Below, piece after piece: positions 22,701 through 32,732 of a stretch of DNA of 64,000 nucleotides; the first letter of the stretch is position 1; each line of letters begins with the position of its first letter. Position numbers and translations under genes: made by a program. This DNA is from Amyelois transitella (taxonomy: Eukaryota; Arthropoda; Insecta; Lepidoptera; Pyralidae), in assembly GCF_032362555.1 (NCBI RefSeq), contig NC_083518.1, forward strand, positions 260,501 to 324,500. The letters are read 5' to 3'. Below the pieces are notes generated by a model. That model saw only the letters and a list, made by a program, of their open reading frames with translations. It was not told the DNA's origin and made no database searches.

Positions 22701-23522
22701 CGATATCGTTGAAATAGATTTATTTTCCCGTATCCGAAAATATTTGGTCACTTCGAAAGAATTCCGCTACAAACAGCAAATTAAAATAAGGTCAGAAATG
22801 TTTTCCTCATATTTATTTTGCTCAAAACAATAATGAAACACCACAGATTTAACATTTATAACGTGAAATTACGTTTCTTTTGATTTTCATAAAAAAAAAA
22901 CAGACAACGTTATTAAAGTCGTTATTCTTTTTAAGCATTTTCAAATATATTTTGATGATTTTGTTTTAAGATTTTTTGCCTTAAGGGTTTTGTTGGGTCA
23001 TTATTAATTAGACTTATATTGAGACTAGCGACCCGCCCCGGCTTTTTACGGGTAGCATTACTGATTTTCATACAAACTTCCCCCCGATTCAGAAAATAAG
23101 TGTACCGTATGTATGTCGGTGTACAAATAAAGTAATCGATTACTAAACCATTGCCTAAAAGAATAATCCCAAGTTTATTAACACCTTTTCAACCGAATTT
23201 TACTAACTGCACGAGAAGATAAACAGCTAGCATATACTTTACTTATAACTATATCATTATTATGTTTGATAGTTGAAGTCATCTGCATATTTCCATTCTC
23301 AGCACTCTTCGAATGCAAGAAGCCGGTATCATCCAAAAATTAACAGCGGCCAATGTGTTGGACCCTCTAGAATGTTCTCTGGTGGTGGAAGTGACCACCA
23401 CTTTTGAAGAAATATCTGGTTTACTGGCGGTTCTGATCGGGTGCTACATATTTACTGGGCTCATGGTGGTTTGTGAAAGGGTACATTTTGCGAGGAACAG
23501 GCTGTGGCCATATGTGGAATAA
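16745..23522 (+). CDS. Ionotropic receptor (IR family), seven exons, N-terminus short
   Basis: Exons 16745-16881, 17474-17629, 18269-18489, 19730-19935, 21904-22045, 22679-22790 and 23303-23522 (TAA) join in frame with GT-AG sites, giving 397 residues. Layout is that of variant ionotropic glutamate receptors: ligand-binding S1 half (NGTIDIYARPVALGSPVLRY, about 80-97), helix M1 (~123-146, LVWFSLIAMTFLAAVIFYIL), pore segment (ECSFMFELLLAIGG), helix M3 (~184-208) ending YTSNLLSHL as the counterpart of the SYTANLAAFL gate motif, S2 half (to ~360, with LRMQEAGI) and helix M4 (~362-382). Such receptors are odour- or taste-gated cation channels in sensory dendrites, usually with a co-receptor. IRs are normally 500-650 residues, so one or more upstream exons may be missing or unrecognised; the ATG at 16745 is the only in-frame start left by stops further upstream. 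Subfamily not assigned. Confidence 0.85.
17646..17876 (-). repeat. SINE-T copy, IR intron 2
   Basis: Minus copy, 16 bp after the exon 2 donor, with B box GGTTCGAATCC and A box intact; distal end truncated. Confidence 0.85.
17905..18090 (+). repeat. Family F copy, IR intron 2
   Basis: Internal deletion relative to 2530-2803; both ends match (CACTACATAGTATA... and GGGGCGGGTCGCTAGT). Confidence 0.75.
18502..18775 (+). repeat. SINE-A copy at the IR exon 3 donor
   Basis: Complete copy beginning about 12 bp after the exon 3 boundary at 18489; tail (TATG)4. Confidence 0.9.
18790..19035. repeat. Family G repeat, IR intron 3
   Basis: Matches the split copy in SNMP1 intron 1: AGTGTTATGGATTCG, CTCTCCTTGTTCCAGAGATG, AAATAGCGGCAGGAATAAAT and CCCAACCTTTTTGGTCATC. 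Confidence 0.75.
19228..19492 (+). repeat. Family E2 retroposon
   Basis: Begins ACTAGCTGTGCCCGCGACTT and ends TTATATTATTAGTATTGAT. Related to family E at both ends, different in the middle. Also at 28640 and 44175. IR intron 3. Confidence 0.75.
19590..19703 (+). repeat. LINE-B 3' terminus, IR intron 3
   Basis: From TGAATGTGGATGAAGCGAAG to GGCGTGATTTTATGTATG; ends 27 bp before IR exon 4, so it abuts the acceptor region. Confidence 0.8.
20012..20222 (-). repeat. SINE-A copy, IR intron 4
   Basis: Minus copy with head partly lost (ends near ATGGAGTGAGATAG). Confidence 0.8.
20490..21727 (+). pseudogene. 5'-truncated LINE, reverse transcriptase C-terminal part
   Basis: Homology starts at the first catalytic box (RKTFDLVDNDVLLMKLAGVG) and stays open to TAG at 21603-21605. 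SGVSQGSNVGPLEF and FADDLKL are intact (FADD box), followed by the thumb and C-terminal region, a short 3' UTR and an (AAATA)n tail to about 21727. The endonuclease and fingers are missing, so it cannot act on its own. In IR intron 4, same strand. A GC-rich run around 21425-21520 (RRRRPP) stands out from the AT-rich surroundings. Confidence 0.85.
22050..22178 (+). repeat. LINE-B 3' terminus, IR intron 5
   Basis: Begins near the exon 5 donor and ends AAAGAGGCTATATTTATA; tail meets the tail of a minus SINE-A. Confidence 0.7.
22185..22285 (-). repeat. SINE-A tail part, IR intron 5
   Basis: Truncated minus copy, tail-to-tail with the LINE-B fragment. Confidence 0.8.
23028..23105 (-). repeat. Family F fragment
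   Basis: Inverted ACTAGCGACCCGCCCCGGCT end only; IR intron 6. Confidence 0.6.
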
Positions 23523-23549
23523 TCCATGAATATACTGAAGGAATTCTGA

Positions 23550-23755
23550 TGGTGTCCCATGAATGTCGTAAAAGGCGACTAAGGGATAGGCTTACAAACA
23601 TGGGATTCTTTTTTAGGCGATGGGCTAGCAACCTGTCGCTATTTGAATCTCAATTCTATCATTAAGCCAAATAGCTGAACGTGGCCATTCAGTCTTTTCA
23701 GGACTGTTGGCTCTGTCTACCCCGCAAGGGATATAGACGTGACCATATGTATGTA
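23550..23755 (+). repeat. SINE-A copy in the IR 3' UTR region
   Basis: Starts about 28 bp after the IR stop codon, head truncated. Any IR mRNA using a downstream AATAAA (e.g. near 24053) would carry it. Confidence 0.85.
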
Positions 23756-23830
23756 ATTCTGATGGTGTTCTGCAATCAAATGGTGAATTACCTGTAGTAA
23801 CCATTTCTACTAATACATTTTGTAAATAAC

Positions 23831-24032
23831 AAGAGGCCGCCCGCGACTTCGTCCGCATGGAAACCCTATCAACCTCTCGAACTCCGGAATAAAAAGTAGG
23901 TTATATGTTATTCTGGGTCTTAAGCTACGTACATACCAAATTTCATCGTAATCGGTTCAGAAGTTCTTGCGCGAAAGAGTAACAAACATCCATACTGACA
24001 TACTCACAAACTTACGCATTTATTATTTAGTA
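23831..24032 (+). repeat. Family E copy
   Basis: Complete plus copy from AGAGGCCGCCCGCGACTTCG to TAGTAGGATATAG. Confidence 0.8.
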
Positions 24033-24499
24033 GGATATAGTAGTTAATAGTATAAATAAAGGTGCGTTACATGCACGTTTAATTTTAATTGTATGACTTC
24101 AAAATTGTATGCTACGTGAAATTTCAAAAACCAGTTGCTAACTACCTTGTAAGGATGTACTTCTATGTTTAACGCAAATTAATGTCTTGATTTGAAGAAG
24201 CGAGATGAACTTGTACTGGTGTGGGAACCATTAGATGTTAATGATTATAAATTTATCATAAATGTTACATAAAGTGTGTTGTAATAATTTAAAAAAATAT
24301 ATAATCGTAGTAACTGTTAGTTTGTTTTTGTAAATAAATTAAAGTATTTTATTTCTGCCGTCACGTTACAGGTAAAATAAATGTCGCTAATATTATGTGT
24401 TTTATTGTTATCACCTTCGAGTCGGTAACAGTCTTAGGTAGCCATTTATAAGCCATAGCCATTGATAAATTTCATGTAACATTCGAATATTTAGTAATG

Positions 24500-24722
24500 A
24501 AAAAACCACTCCATCTCTTTCCCATGGATGACGTAAAAGGCGACTAAGGGATAGGCTTACAAACCTAATATTTCTATTTACGCGATGGGCTAGCAACCTG
24601 TCACTATTTAAATCACAATTCTATCATTAAGCCAAATAGCTGAACGTGGCGTTTCAGTCTTTTCAAGACTGTTGGCTCTGTCTACCCCGCAAGAGATATA
24701 GACGTGACCATAAGTATGTATG
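24500..24722 (+). repeat. SINE-A copy beyond the lipase stop
   Basis: Head-truncated; its tail ends 40 bp from the lipase stop codon, so on - it probably lies in the lipase 3' UTR. Confidence 0.85.
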
Positions 24723-24761
24723 TAATGAATAAAACTGCGATAAAGTTAAGGTCATATATTT

Positions 24762-27700
24762 TCACCCACTGCCGGCTGGACCCAGGCCATAAGGAGGCGC
24801 CGAACCCACGTTCAGGAAGTACGACCCTGGACTACCTTTGGCCGAAGACACTCCCATGAAGGCCACTTCGTTCTTCAGGCACAGGCCGTCCTTGAACGCT
24901 GACCAGCTTTCGCATTTACGAGCTGAAATAAGCGAAATATAGAGGGAAACCTTACAACTGTAGCGACTATTATGTACATACATATATATATATAGCGACT
25001 ATATAGAGTGAAATCTCACAACATTAATTGATTTTTTTTAATAATTCAAATTCAATTCACATTCAAATTTTTTATTAATTATTATAGGTTACTTCATATC
25101 GCTTAATAATTGTCAAATCTTTTGGTTTCACAACATTGGTTGACGTCAAATAAATTACTTAAAACTAAGTTTATTGCCGCTTCCAAGGCGTCAGTGTGTC
25201 GTCAGTAACAAACTGCACTGCAGCATTTTCTTCGACAACGTCAACTTCACAACTATCTGATAACTACTGTAGAATTAAATTTGGATATATCACTGAAGAA
25301 GTTTTAGAAAAAAAAGACTTACAATTTGTGCAAATAGCAATTTTCAAAGCAGCCGGCCCACAGAATAACGTTTGCCTAATTTATTCACGTAATTTTATTT
25401 TCTTCAAAGTACCTAAAGTTAATTCAAAACGTTTCTACACAGTCTCAAACACTTGAAGCAATTTAATGGACTGTTATTATATTTTTTACTAGAGGCCGCC
25501 CGCGACTTCCTCCGCATAGAAACCTTATCAATCCCGCGGGAGCTCCGGGATAAAAAGTAGCCTATATGTTATTCTGGGTCATCAGCTACCTACATACCAA
25601 ATTTCATCTTAACCGGTTCAGTAGTTTTTACGTGGAAGAGTAACAAACATCCATAGTGACATACAAACTTTCGCATTTATAATATACATCCTACTACTAT
25701 TATAAAGGCGAAAGTTTGTATGGTATGTAGGTAGCTGAAGACCCAGAATAACACATAGGCTACTTTTTATCCCAGAGTTCCCGCGGGATTGATAGGGTTT
25801 CCATGCGGAAGAAGTCGCGGGCGGCCTCTAGTACATACATAAAATCACGCCTCTTTCCCGGAGGGGTAGGCAGAGACTACATACATAATACTACATTTAT
25901 AATATTTGTAGGATAAACTCACCAGGGAAACGATCTGGAGTGTTGATTGACTCCGCGAAGACTTGCCAAGCTCGGCTGTGGTCACAAGTTGATAGCAAAC
26001 AGCCAGGTTGAGATTTCCCGCCTCCAGGGTAAAAATCTTTGTGACCTGCAGTTCAAGATATTCGACATGCAAAAGAGGGTAAATTATGGGAGGATTTACA
26101 TACATGATTATCTTATGGCAGATGCATCAAAAAGAAATAGCAAGGTGCAAGATTCAATATTATGACAACACACATATTAAAAATTTAAAAGTCAGCCTGT
26201 ATAGGTATGTAGGTAACCTATACAGGCTGACTTTTAAATTTTTAATATGAACCGATTCTGTTCATATTTCAGAAAGTACTAAAAAAAATAAAAGTATCAA
26301 AATCCACGATCCTAAATACGTTATATCACCCCGGCCGGCGGAAAAGCGACGCGTAAGATTCAGAGGTCAACGACACAATTCATTTAGCTGAGCGATCTCG
26401 ACAACTCTGTACTTTACTTGATCTTGATACTAGAAAAATAATTTATTTTTCAGACATTTATTTACATGTTTAGTTTTAATTTCTTTTTGAAGTATTTATT
26501 GGTCTTTAATAAAGCGTGTGACGTAGTTTTTGAGGGTTTTTTAAATGTAAAAATGATGACGTTTAATTTAAATAAAAATAGGCTCAAACGACTCAGAAGC
26601 ATGGGTATATTCTATGTTTAAAAGGATGCAGTGGTTTTAAATGTCATCCTGTATATAATAAAGATTATATCCCTTGCGGGGTAGACAGAGCCAACAGTCT
26701 TGAAAAGACTGAAAGGACACGTTCAGATGTTTGGCATAATGATAGAATTGAGATTCAAATAGTGACTGGATGCTAGCCCATCGCCTATAAGAAGAACCCC
26801 AAGTTTATAAGCCAATCCCTTAGTCGCCTTTTACGACATCCGTGAGAATTGGAAATCGGAACCACGTGGCACACGCGGCAGAGGATATATATTTTTGAAA
26901 AGAAATAAGCTACTCTCGTGTTACATCGTACAATAACGTTTGATTATCCAGCCATCATGATAATCAAGATCATCGATCATTGCTATATCCCGACGAATTT
27001 GGCCAATGCAGAACTAAACAAACAATAGTTTTGACGGCCTCTGTGGCGCAGCGGTAGTACGCTTGTCTGTGACACCGGAGGTCCCGGGTTCGAATCCCGG
27101 CCAGGGCATGTTGAGAAAAGAACTTTTTCTGACTGTCTTGGATGTTTATCTATATAAGTAGGTATTTATTATAAAATATAGTATCGTTGAGTTAGTATCT
27201 CGTAACACAAGTCTCGAACTTATTTCGAGGCTAACTCGATCTGTGTAATTTGTCCCGTATATATTTATAAATACATACATATAATCACGTCTATATCCCT
27301 TGCGGGGTAGACAGAGCTAACGGTCTTGTAAATACTGATAGGCCACGTTCAGCTATTGGGCTTTAAGATAGAATTGAGATTCTAATAGTGACGGGTTGCT
27401 AGCCCATCGCCTAAACGAAGAATTTCAAGTTTATAAGCCTACCCCTTAGTCGCCTTTTACGACATCCATGGGAGAGTGATATATTTATTATTATATATAA
27501 AAAAAAATAGTTTACCTACTGCTTCATTAATACCCAGCACCCCGGCATTAGTATGAATGACGTCAACGAACTCTGCGTCACTTCTGTCCAGTCTGTGAAC
27601 AGCGCTGACATTGCTGAAGCAAGGTCCCGCTGGGTCCAGGCCGATCACCCGACCAACCCGTCTGCCAGTGAGCTGGTAGACCTGCATTCCGGCTATACCA

Positions 27701-30700
27701 GCGATGTGCGCTCCGAGACTGTGTCCAATCAAGGTGAATTTGGCGGGATCTATGTCTTCTAATAAAAATAAAATGAACAGACATACATGTATGTTCACGC
27801 ATACATATACATATGGTCACGTCTATATCCCTTGCGGGGTAGACAGAGCCAACAGTCTTGAAAAGACCGAATGGCCACGTTCAGCTATTTGGCTTAATGA
27901 TAGAATTGAGACTAAAATAGTGGTAGGTTGCTAGCCCATCGCCTAAAAAGAATCCCAAGTTTGTAAGCCTACCCCTTAGTCGCCTTTTACGACATCCATG
28001 AGAAAGAGATGGAGTGGTCCTATTCTTTAAAAATAAAAAGGAAATATTCTTAAAAGTTTTGTTGATACGTTATTAGCTAAAAAAGTGGGTAGAACAGAAA
28101 CAGAAATCATTGACACAGACTGGTGAAAATGCTCCAGTATAGTATGTTCCGCCGCTTCTTCTACACATGCGCTTTGGACGCGGTAGTAGTTATAATTAGA
28201 TTTAAGTGATGTGACGTCAATAAGTGATACCTTGTTTCCAATTTTGAAAATAAATCTATTCTACTCGTATCCATGTCCAATATTTAAAAATTCGTAATAA
28301 TTTAAAAAAAAAGAATGATTAACATTGTATATATTAAGGACATTAACTGACTAATGACGGACATAATGTACTGATAGAAATAGACTTCTACGACGAATAC
28401 TAAGGCAATGACGATAATAGATGAAAAAAAATTACCTTTTACGATATCGCTCAAAACGTGTCCAAGTTTCTCTCCCATGAACCGAGCATACGTGGTCGAT
28501 CTAAAATACTCCAAATTGATGACTTTGCGTCCATCTAGAGCTAAGATTTCTAAGCCTAAACATAATAAGTAATATAAGAAAATTTAGAATTAGCATCAGA
28601 AATCATTCCTTTATCCCTGTATTCAATACTGCAAATTAAATCTATACTAATATTATAAAGCTGAAGAGTTTGTTTGTTTGAACGCGCTAATCTCAGTAAC
28701 TACTGGTTCTAATCGAAAAATTATTTTTGTATTTAGTAGACCATTTATCGAGGAAGGCTTTAGGCTATTTATCATCACGCTGCAACTATTAGGAGCGAAG
28801 AAATAATGGAAAACGTGAAAAAAAAACGGAGAAAATTATTCCTCCTTGAGGGCTTCAATGATACTCAAAATAACTATTCCACGCGGACGAAGTCGCGGGC
28901 ACAGCTAGTTATCATTATGCATGACAGTTGTGGGACGGAAAGCTTTTTATTTTTTTAAATTTGAATAAATTTAAACTGAGTTTTTAAAATAAAATACTAT
29001 TGAGGGAAGTTCAAAAGAAAAATATAGATTATACATACATACATATAATCACGTCTATATCCCTTGCGGGGTAGACAGAGCCAACAGTCTTGAAAAGACT
29101 GATAGGCCACGTTCAGCTTTTTGGCTTGATGATAGAATTTAGATTCAAATAGTGACAGGTTGCTAGCCCAATATATATAGATTATAATAAAGAAATTTAA
29201 ACTTACTTGGTTTCTTCAGAAACTCTGTGGCCAATGCTTGCACCATGACGCCGTCAGAACTCTCCAGAAATCCATGAATAAGTACTATTATCTCTTTCGC
29301 GTCTTTCAGCATCGGAGCCAGCCGCTTTGTCGCAGTAAAATTATGTTTCTCATTACCATTTTTTGTAATTAAATCTATTGTGAGACTCTCGTGAACTTTC
29401 GCGGACTCTTTTTCCGCCATCTTTTCGTAAGTTAGTCCGAATAAGTTTTTAAACGCCTGGCCTGTAATTAAATCGTTTAAAATTTTTATTCTTTTAAAGG
29501 AATGTTGTGATGTGAAAGCAGATGTAGTTACAGGAATAGAAAAGGGTATGTAAGATGGTTTGGTCATGTGGAGAGGATGAGTGAAAGCAGGTTGACTAAG
29601 CAGATATACAAGGAGAGTGTGGAGGGAAAGGTCGGAGTGGGAAGACCTAGACGAACGTATCTTGATCAAATTAATGACGACCTGGTAAAGGGTCAGGTCA
29701 AGAGTACCCGAAACCGCCGAACTTGCATGAAGAGAGTTATGAATGTGGATGAAGCGAAGGAAGTATGCACAGATCGTGGCAAGTGGAAAGTCTCTGCCTA
29801 CCCCTCCGGGAAAGAGGCGTGATTTTATGTTATGTATGTTCTTTCAACCAGATTTTCTTTGGTTTTTCCTTGAAACTTGTGCATCGCATCTGCATAAGTT
29901 GAACCTGTTTAATTAATTTAAGTTAAACGTCTGTAACTGATTTTCTTGACACATAGAAAACGAAACAAATTAATGTATAATTTTGCGACTTACTGAAACA
30001 TAAACCAGCCTAATATTTCATCTGAGCAACCACTATCACTCCGACTAAATATATTTCCTAGTTGAAAATTAGTCAAATTACTAAAAAGAAATAATCACGG
30101 ATGTCCCAGTACTTTAGAATTAGACATCGTAAATGGCGACTAAGGGAAAGACAAAACAATTGGGATTCTTCTTGTAGGCGATGGGCTGTCGCTTATTGAA
30201 TACAAATTCCATCCAGCGGAACGTGGCTTGTCAGTCTTTTCAAGACTATTGGCTCTGTCTACCCCACAAGGAATATACACGTGATTATATGTATGTATGT
30301 ACTCACATTTGGTAGTCCCGGAGAACATATGAGGCAACGAGGGTAAAGTAATCGAGTCCATCAGCGAAGTCATGCTGAACCTCATGTCCGTCTGATGATG
30401 ATGAGTCAGACCAGCTGCCTGGAGTGCTGCCAGGAGTAACAGCTCGCAGACGCAGAGGTAGCTTAGCTGGTGGACTGGGAACCGAATAATAATGAACAAA
30501 ATAAGTGGCGTGTGGTTCCCGGCACCATTATACAAAAAAGTATAGGACCACTCCATCTCTTTCCCACGGATGTCGTAAAAGGCGACTAAGGGACAGGCTT
30601 ATAAACTTGGGATTCCTCTTTTAGGCGATGGGCTAGCAACCTGTCATTATTTGAATCTCAATTCTATCATTAAGCCAAATTATATTAAGCTAAACGTGAC

Positions 30701-30951
30701 CATTCAGTATTTTCAAGACTGGTGGCTCTGTCTACCCCGCTAGGGATATAGACGTGACCGTATGTATGTATGTGATCTCAAAAGTTCAGTTCATATGTCG
30801 TAGATACCTAACCAAGTTTGTAAAAAATTGTAATGATACAAAAATACAACTTACACAGAGTCATAGCGGCGAGGACGACACACTGAACTACTACGAACTG
30901 AATAAATGATGAAACTATTGTGTTACATCTCATTAGGGATGTGTAACACAT
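24762..30951 (-). CDS. Secreted neutral lipase (pancreatic-lipase-like), seven exons
   Basis: Minus exons 30951-30855, 30474-30307, 29461-29207, 28555-28436, 27758-27516, 26045-25923 and 24922-24762 join in frame: 388 residues, usual for insect neutral lipases. The nucleophile is Ser227 in GHSLG, the acid Asp255 in GLDPAGP and the base His317 in CDHSRAW, with near-family spacing. Residues ~134-153 hold the oxyanion segment (IIVLIHGFLESSDG). YPGGGKSQPGC and the ending FMGVSSAKGSPGSYFLNVGS are typical. The first exon is a hydrophobic leader (FVVVQCVVLAAM) and exon 2 opens with another hydrophobic run; the exon 1-2 join fits in phase but is least certain, and the start could be ATG 30933. Members cleave acyl esters or bind lipids outside the cell. 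In antennae, esterase-like enzymes can clear ester odorants, but midgut roles are commoner. Transcribed towards the IR gene. Confidence 0.87.
25062..25262 (+). repeat. Family D copy, lipase intron 6
   Basis: Plus copy with GGTTTCACAACATTGGTTGA and CAGCATTTTCTTCGACAACG. Confidence 0.75.
25488..25833. repeat. Inverted pair of family E copies
   Basis: A plus copy (25488-25684) and a minus copy (25690-25833) meet at their AGTAGGAT ends. Together they make a hairpin of about 140-bp imperfect arms in lipase intron 6. Confidence 0.85.
25836..25882 (-). repeat. LINE-B terminus scrap
   Basis: CATAAAATCACGCCTCTTTC...GGCAGAGACTAC only, 40 bp from lipase exon 6. Confidence 0.7.
26173..26249. repeat. 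Perfect 34-bp inverted repeat with 9-base loop
   Basis: Arms 26173-26206 and 26216-26249 are exact reverse complements around ATGTAGGTA. In lipase intron 5. No match to a repeat family here. Confidence 0.95.
26260..26650. other. Unassigned lipase intron 5 sequence
   Basis: No repeat or exon recognised. Confidence 0.35.
26660..26860 (-). repeat. SINE-A copy, lipase intron 5
   Basis: Minus copy; head lost after GACATCCGTGAGAAT. Confidence 0.85.
27031..27268 (+). repeat. SINE-T copy, lipase intron 5
   Basis: Best-preserved SINE-T head: A box TGGCGCAGCGG, B box GGTTCGAATCC, tail ending CCCGTATATATTTATAAATA. Confidence 0.9.
27270..27478 (-). repeat. SINE-A copy, lipase intron 5
   Basis: Follows the SINE-T tail directly; head-truncated end lies 38 bp from lipase exon 5. 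Confidence 0.85.
27795..28040 (-). repeat. SINE-A copy, lipase intron 4
   Basis: Near-complete minus copy starting 36 bp from lipase exon 5, which therefore has SINE-A on both sides. Confidence 0.85.
28100..28278 (-). repeat. Family D2 copy, lipase intron 4
   Basis: D2 subtype: GCAGTAGTTATAATTAGATT-like core, GATACCTTGTTTCCAATTTT and AATAAATCTATTCTA end. Confidence 0.75.
28640..28912 (-). repeat. Family E2 copy, lipase intron 3
   Basis: Complement of the unit at 19228; ends GGACGAAGTCGCGGGCACAG. Confidence 0.75.
29030..29172 (-). repeat. SINE-A tail half, lipase intron 3
   Basis: Truncated minus copy; ends 35 bp from the exon 3 donor side. Confidence 0.85.
29500..29842 (+). repeat. LINE-B 3' end with coding remnant, lipase intron 2
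   Basis: Opposite strand to the lipase. Encodes [20 protein letters not shown] and [14 protein letters not shown], then AYPSGKEA and stop, the C-terminus of a LINE polyprotein, and ends GGCGTGATTTTATG. The first part has a frameshift (GGGTATGTAAGATGG). Confidence 0.8.
30100..30300 (+). repeat. SINE-A copy touching the lipase exon 2 donor
   Basis: The (TATG)n tail ends at 30300 and the minus-strand donor GTGAGT occupies 30306-30301, so the element starts right after the sixth intron base. Confidence 0.9.
30505..30772 (+). repeat. SINE-A copy, lipase intron 1
   Basis: Complete copy with good head hairpin, 31 bp from the exon 2 acceptor. Confidence 0.9.
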
Positions 30952-31011
30952 AAAGTTTAGACTTGGACATTTTTTTATCGTAATTTTTAACAATTACATA
31001 TAAGGAACAGC

Positions 31012-31347
31012 GTGATAAGGGAATGTTGTGATGTGAAAGAAGATGTAGTTACAGGAATAGAAAAGGGTATGTTGAGATGGTTCGGTCATGTGGAGAGGAT
31101 GAATGAAAACAGGTTGACTAAGTATATATACAAGGAGAGTGTGGAGGGAAAGGTCGGAGTGGGAAGACCTAGACGATCGTATCTTGATAAAATTAAGGAC
31201 GTCCTGGTTAAGGGTCAGGTCAAAGTACCCGAAACCGCCGAGCTTGCATGAAGCGAGTTATGAATGTGGATCGTGGCAAGTGGAAAGAGGTAGTCTCTGC
31301 CTACCCCTCCGGGAAAGAGGCGTGATTTTATGTATGTATGTAAATAT
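31012..31347 (+). repeat. LINE-B 3' end with coding remnant
   Basis: Encodes [20 protein letters not shown] and [20 protein letters not shown], then loses frame before the GGCGTGATTTTATG end. Just upstream of the lipase first exon on the opposite strand, so in its promoter region. Confidence 0.85.
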
Positions 31348-31367
31348 AAATCTTTTATAATATAACA

Positions 31368-31495
31368 TATAATCACGTCTATATCCCTTGCGGAGTAGAC
31401 AGAGCAAACAGTCATCAAAGGACTGAAAGGCCCCGTTCAGCTGTTTGGCTAAATGATAGAATTGAGATTTAAATAGTGACAGGTTGCTATCTCTT
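31368..31495 (-). repeat. SINE-A tail half
   Basis: Tail-to-tail with the preceding LINE-B; ends at ACAGGTTGCTA. Confidence 0.85.
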
Positions 31496-31510
31496 CACAT
31501 TTTATTTATT

Positions 31511-31553
31511 CCTCTCTCTCTTTCTCTCTCTCTCTCTCTTTCTCTCTCTCTCA
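31511..31553. repeat. (CT)n microsatellite
   Basis: About 43 bases of CT with a few TTT interruptions. Confidence 0.9.
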
Positions 31554-31621
31554 TCTTTGCTTATTCCCAGGTGCACCCTCCACCACAACGCTTCAATGGG
31601 TCGGCTTCCTAAACTTCAATC

Positions 31622-31768
31622 CATCTCTAATCTATGGATGTCGTAAAAGACGACTAAGGGATAGGCTTATGAACTTGGGATTCTCATTTAAAGCATGGGC
31701 TAGTTTTTCAAGACTGTCGGCTCTGTCTACCCCGCAGGGGATATATAGACGTGATTATATGTATGTAT
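31622..31768 (+). repeat. SINE-A copy with internal deletion
   Basis: Head-proximal and tail parts present; the segment between GGCTAG and TTTTCAAGACTG is deleted. Confidence 0.75.
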
Positions 31769-31913
31769 AACTGAAGTTCTAACTATTTGTATGTAACCAG
31801 TAACAGATCTATATCTGTTTCAAATCAACCATATTTGTTGTTCCGCTAGCAGAATTGATCATTACGAGTATAATAACCACGCGTGTTCATTGTTTAGTGA
31901 TTCTGCAACACGC

Positions 31914-32132
31914 TACTATCCTACTAATATTATAAATGCGAAAGTTTGTGAGGATGTCAGTATGGATATTTGTTACTCTTTCACGCAAAAACTTCTGAAC
32001 CGATTACGATGAAATTTGGTATGTATGTAGCTGAAGACCCAGAATAACATATAGGCTACTTTTTATCCCGGAGTTCCCGCGAGATTGACAGGGTTTCCAT
32101 GTGGACGAAGTCGCGGGCGGCCTCTAGTATTA
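31914..32132 (-). repeat. Family E copy
   Basis: Minus copy from ATCCTACTAATATTATAAAT to GTCGCGGGCGGCCTCTAGTA. Confidence 0.85.
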
Positions 32133-32242
32133 TATAACTTTGTGACAGTGTTACAAGGCTGATACATCATTCTCGTGGTCTTTGTCCTCCTTGGAAACGA
32201 GCCCGGGGTTCGCCTGAGATCTAAATGATCAAATCAAATCAA

Positions 32243-32485
32243 AACGGCCTCTGTGGCGCAGCGGTAATACGCTTGTCTGTGACATCGGAGGTCCCGGGTT
32301 CGAATCCCGGTCAGGGCATAATGAGAAAAGAACTTTCTCTGATTGGTCTGGGTCTTGGATGTTTATCTATCTAAGTATTTATTATAAAATAAAGTATCGT
32401 TGTGTTAGTATCTCGAAACACAAGTTTCGAACTTACTTCGAGGCTAACTTAATCTGTGTAATTTGTCCCGTCTATATTTATTTAT
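32243..32485 (+). repeat. SINE-T copy
   Basis: A box TGGCGCAGCGG and B box GGTTCGAATCC; one CATCGG substitution upstream of the B box. Confidence 0.9.
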
Positions 32486-32732
32486 TATTTGGTTATTTAT
32501 TTACGAAATCACATCAAAATATATTTATCTACGGAATCAATAAAAGAGAATCAAGTACCGTTTGCATCATCATTAAATGCTACCAAATATCTGACCTCAT
32601 TTTGTGACAACACTGCCAGGAAATGACTAAATGATTTTTGCAAAAATGAAACGTTTAGAGAAGGCCCCGACACGTAGGTACTAAGTAAATATTGGCTGTT
32701 CCGGGAAATAATCAGATCTAGAACCAGAGCCT

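Noticed and set aside
23303-23522. Kainate or NMDA-type glutamate receptor
   Set aside because: No large amino-terminal domain, and the gate motif is YTSNLLSHL rather than the strict SYTANLAAF form; an IR is the better fit.
27031-27110. Possible functional tRNA gene
   Set aside because: A and B boxes are good, but the sequence after the B box continues into a repeated SINE-T body, with no acceptor-stem complement.
31501-31560. CRISPR-like regular repeats
   Set aside because: Simple (CT)n microsatellite in eukaryotic DNA; no spaced repeats anywhere in the window.
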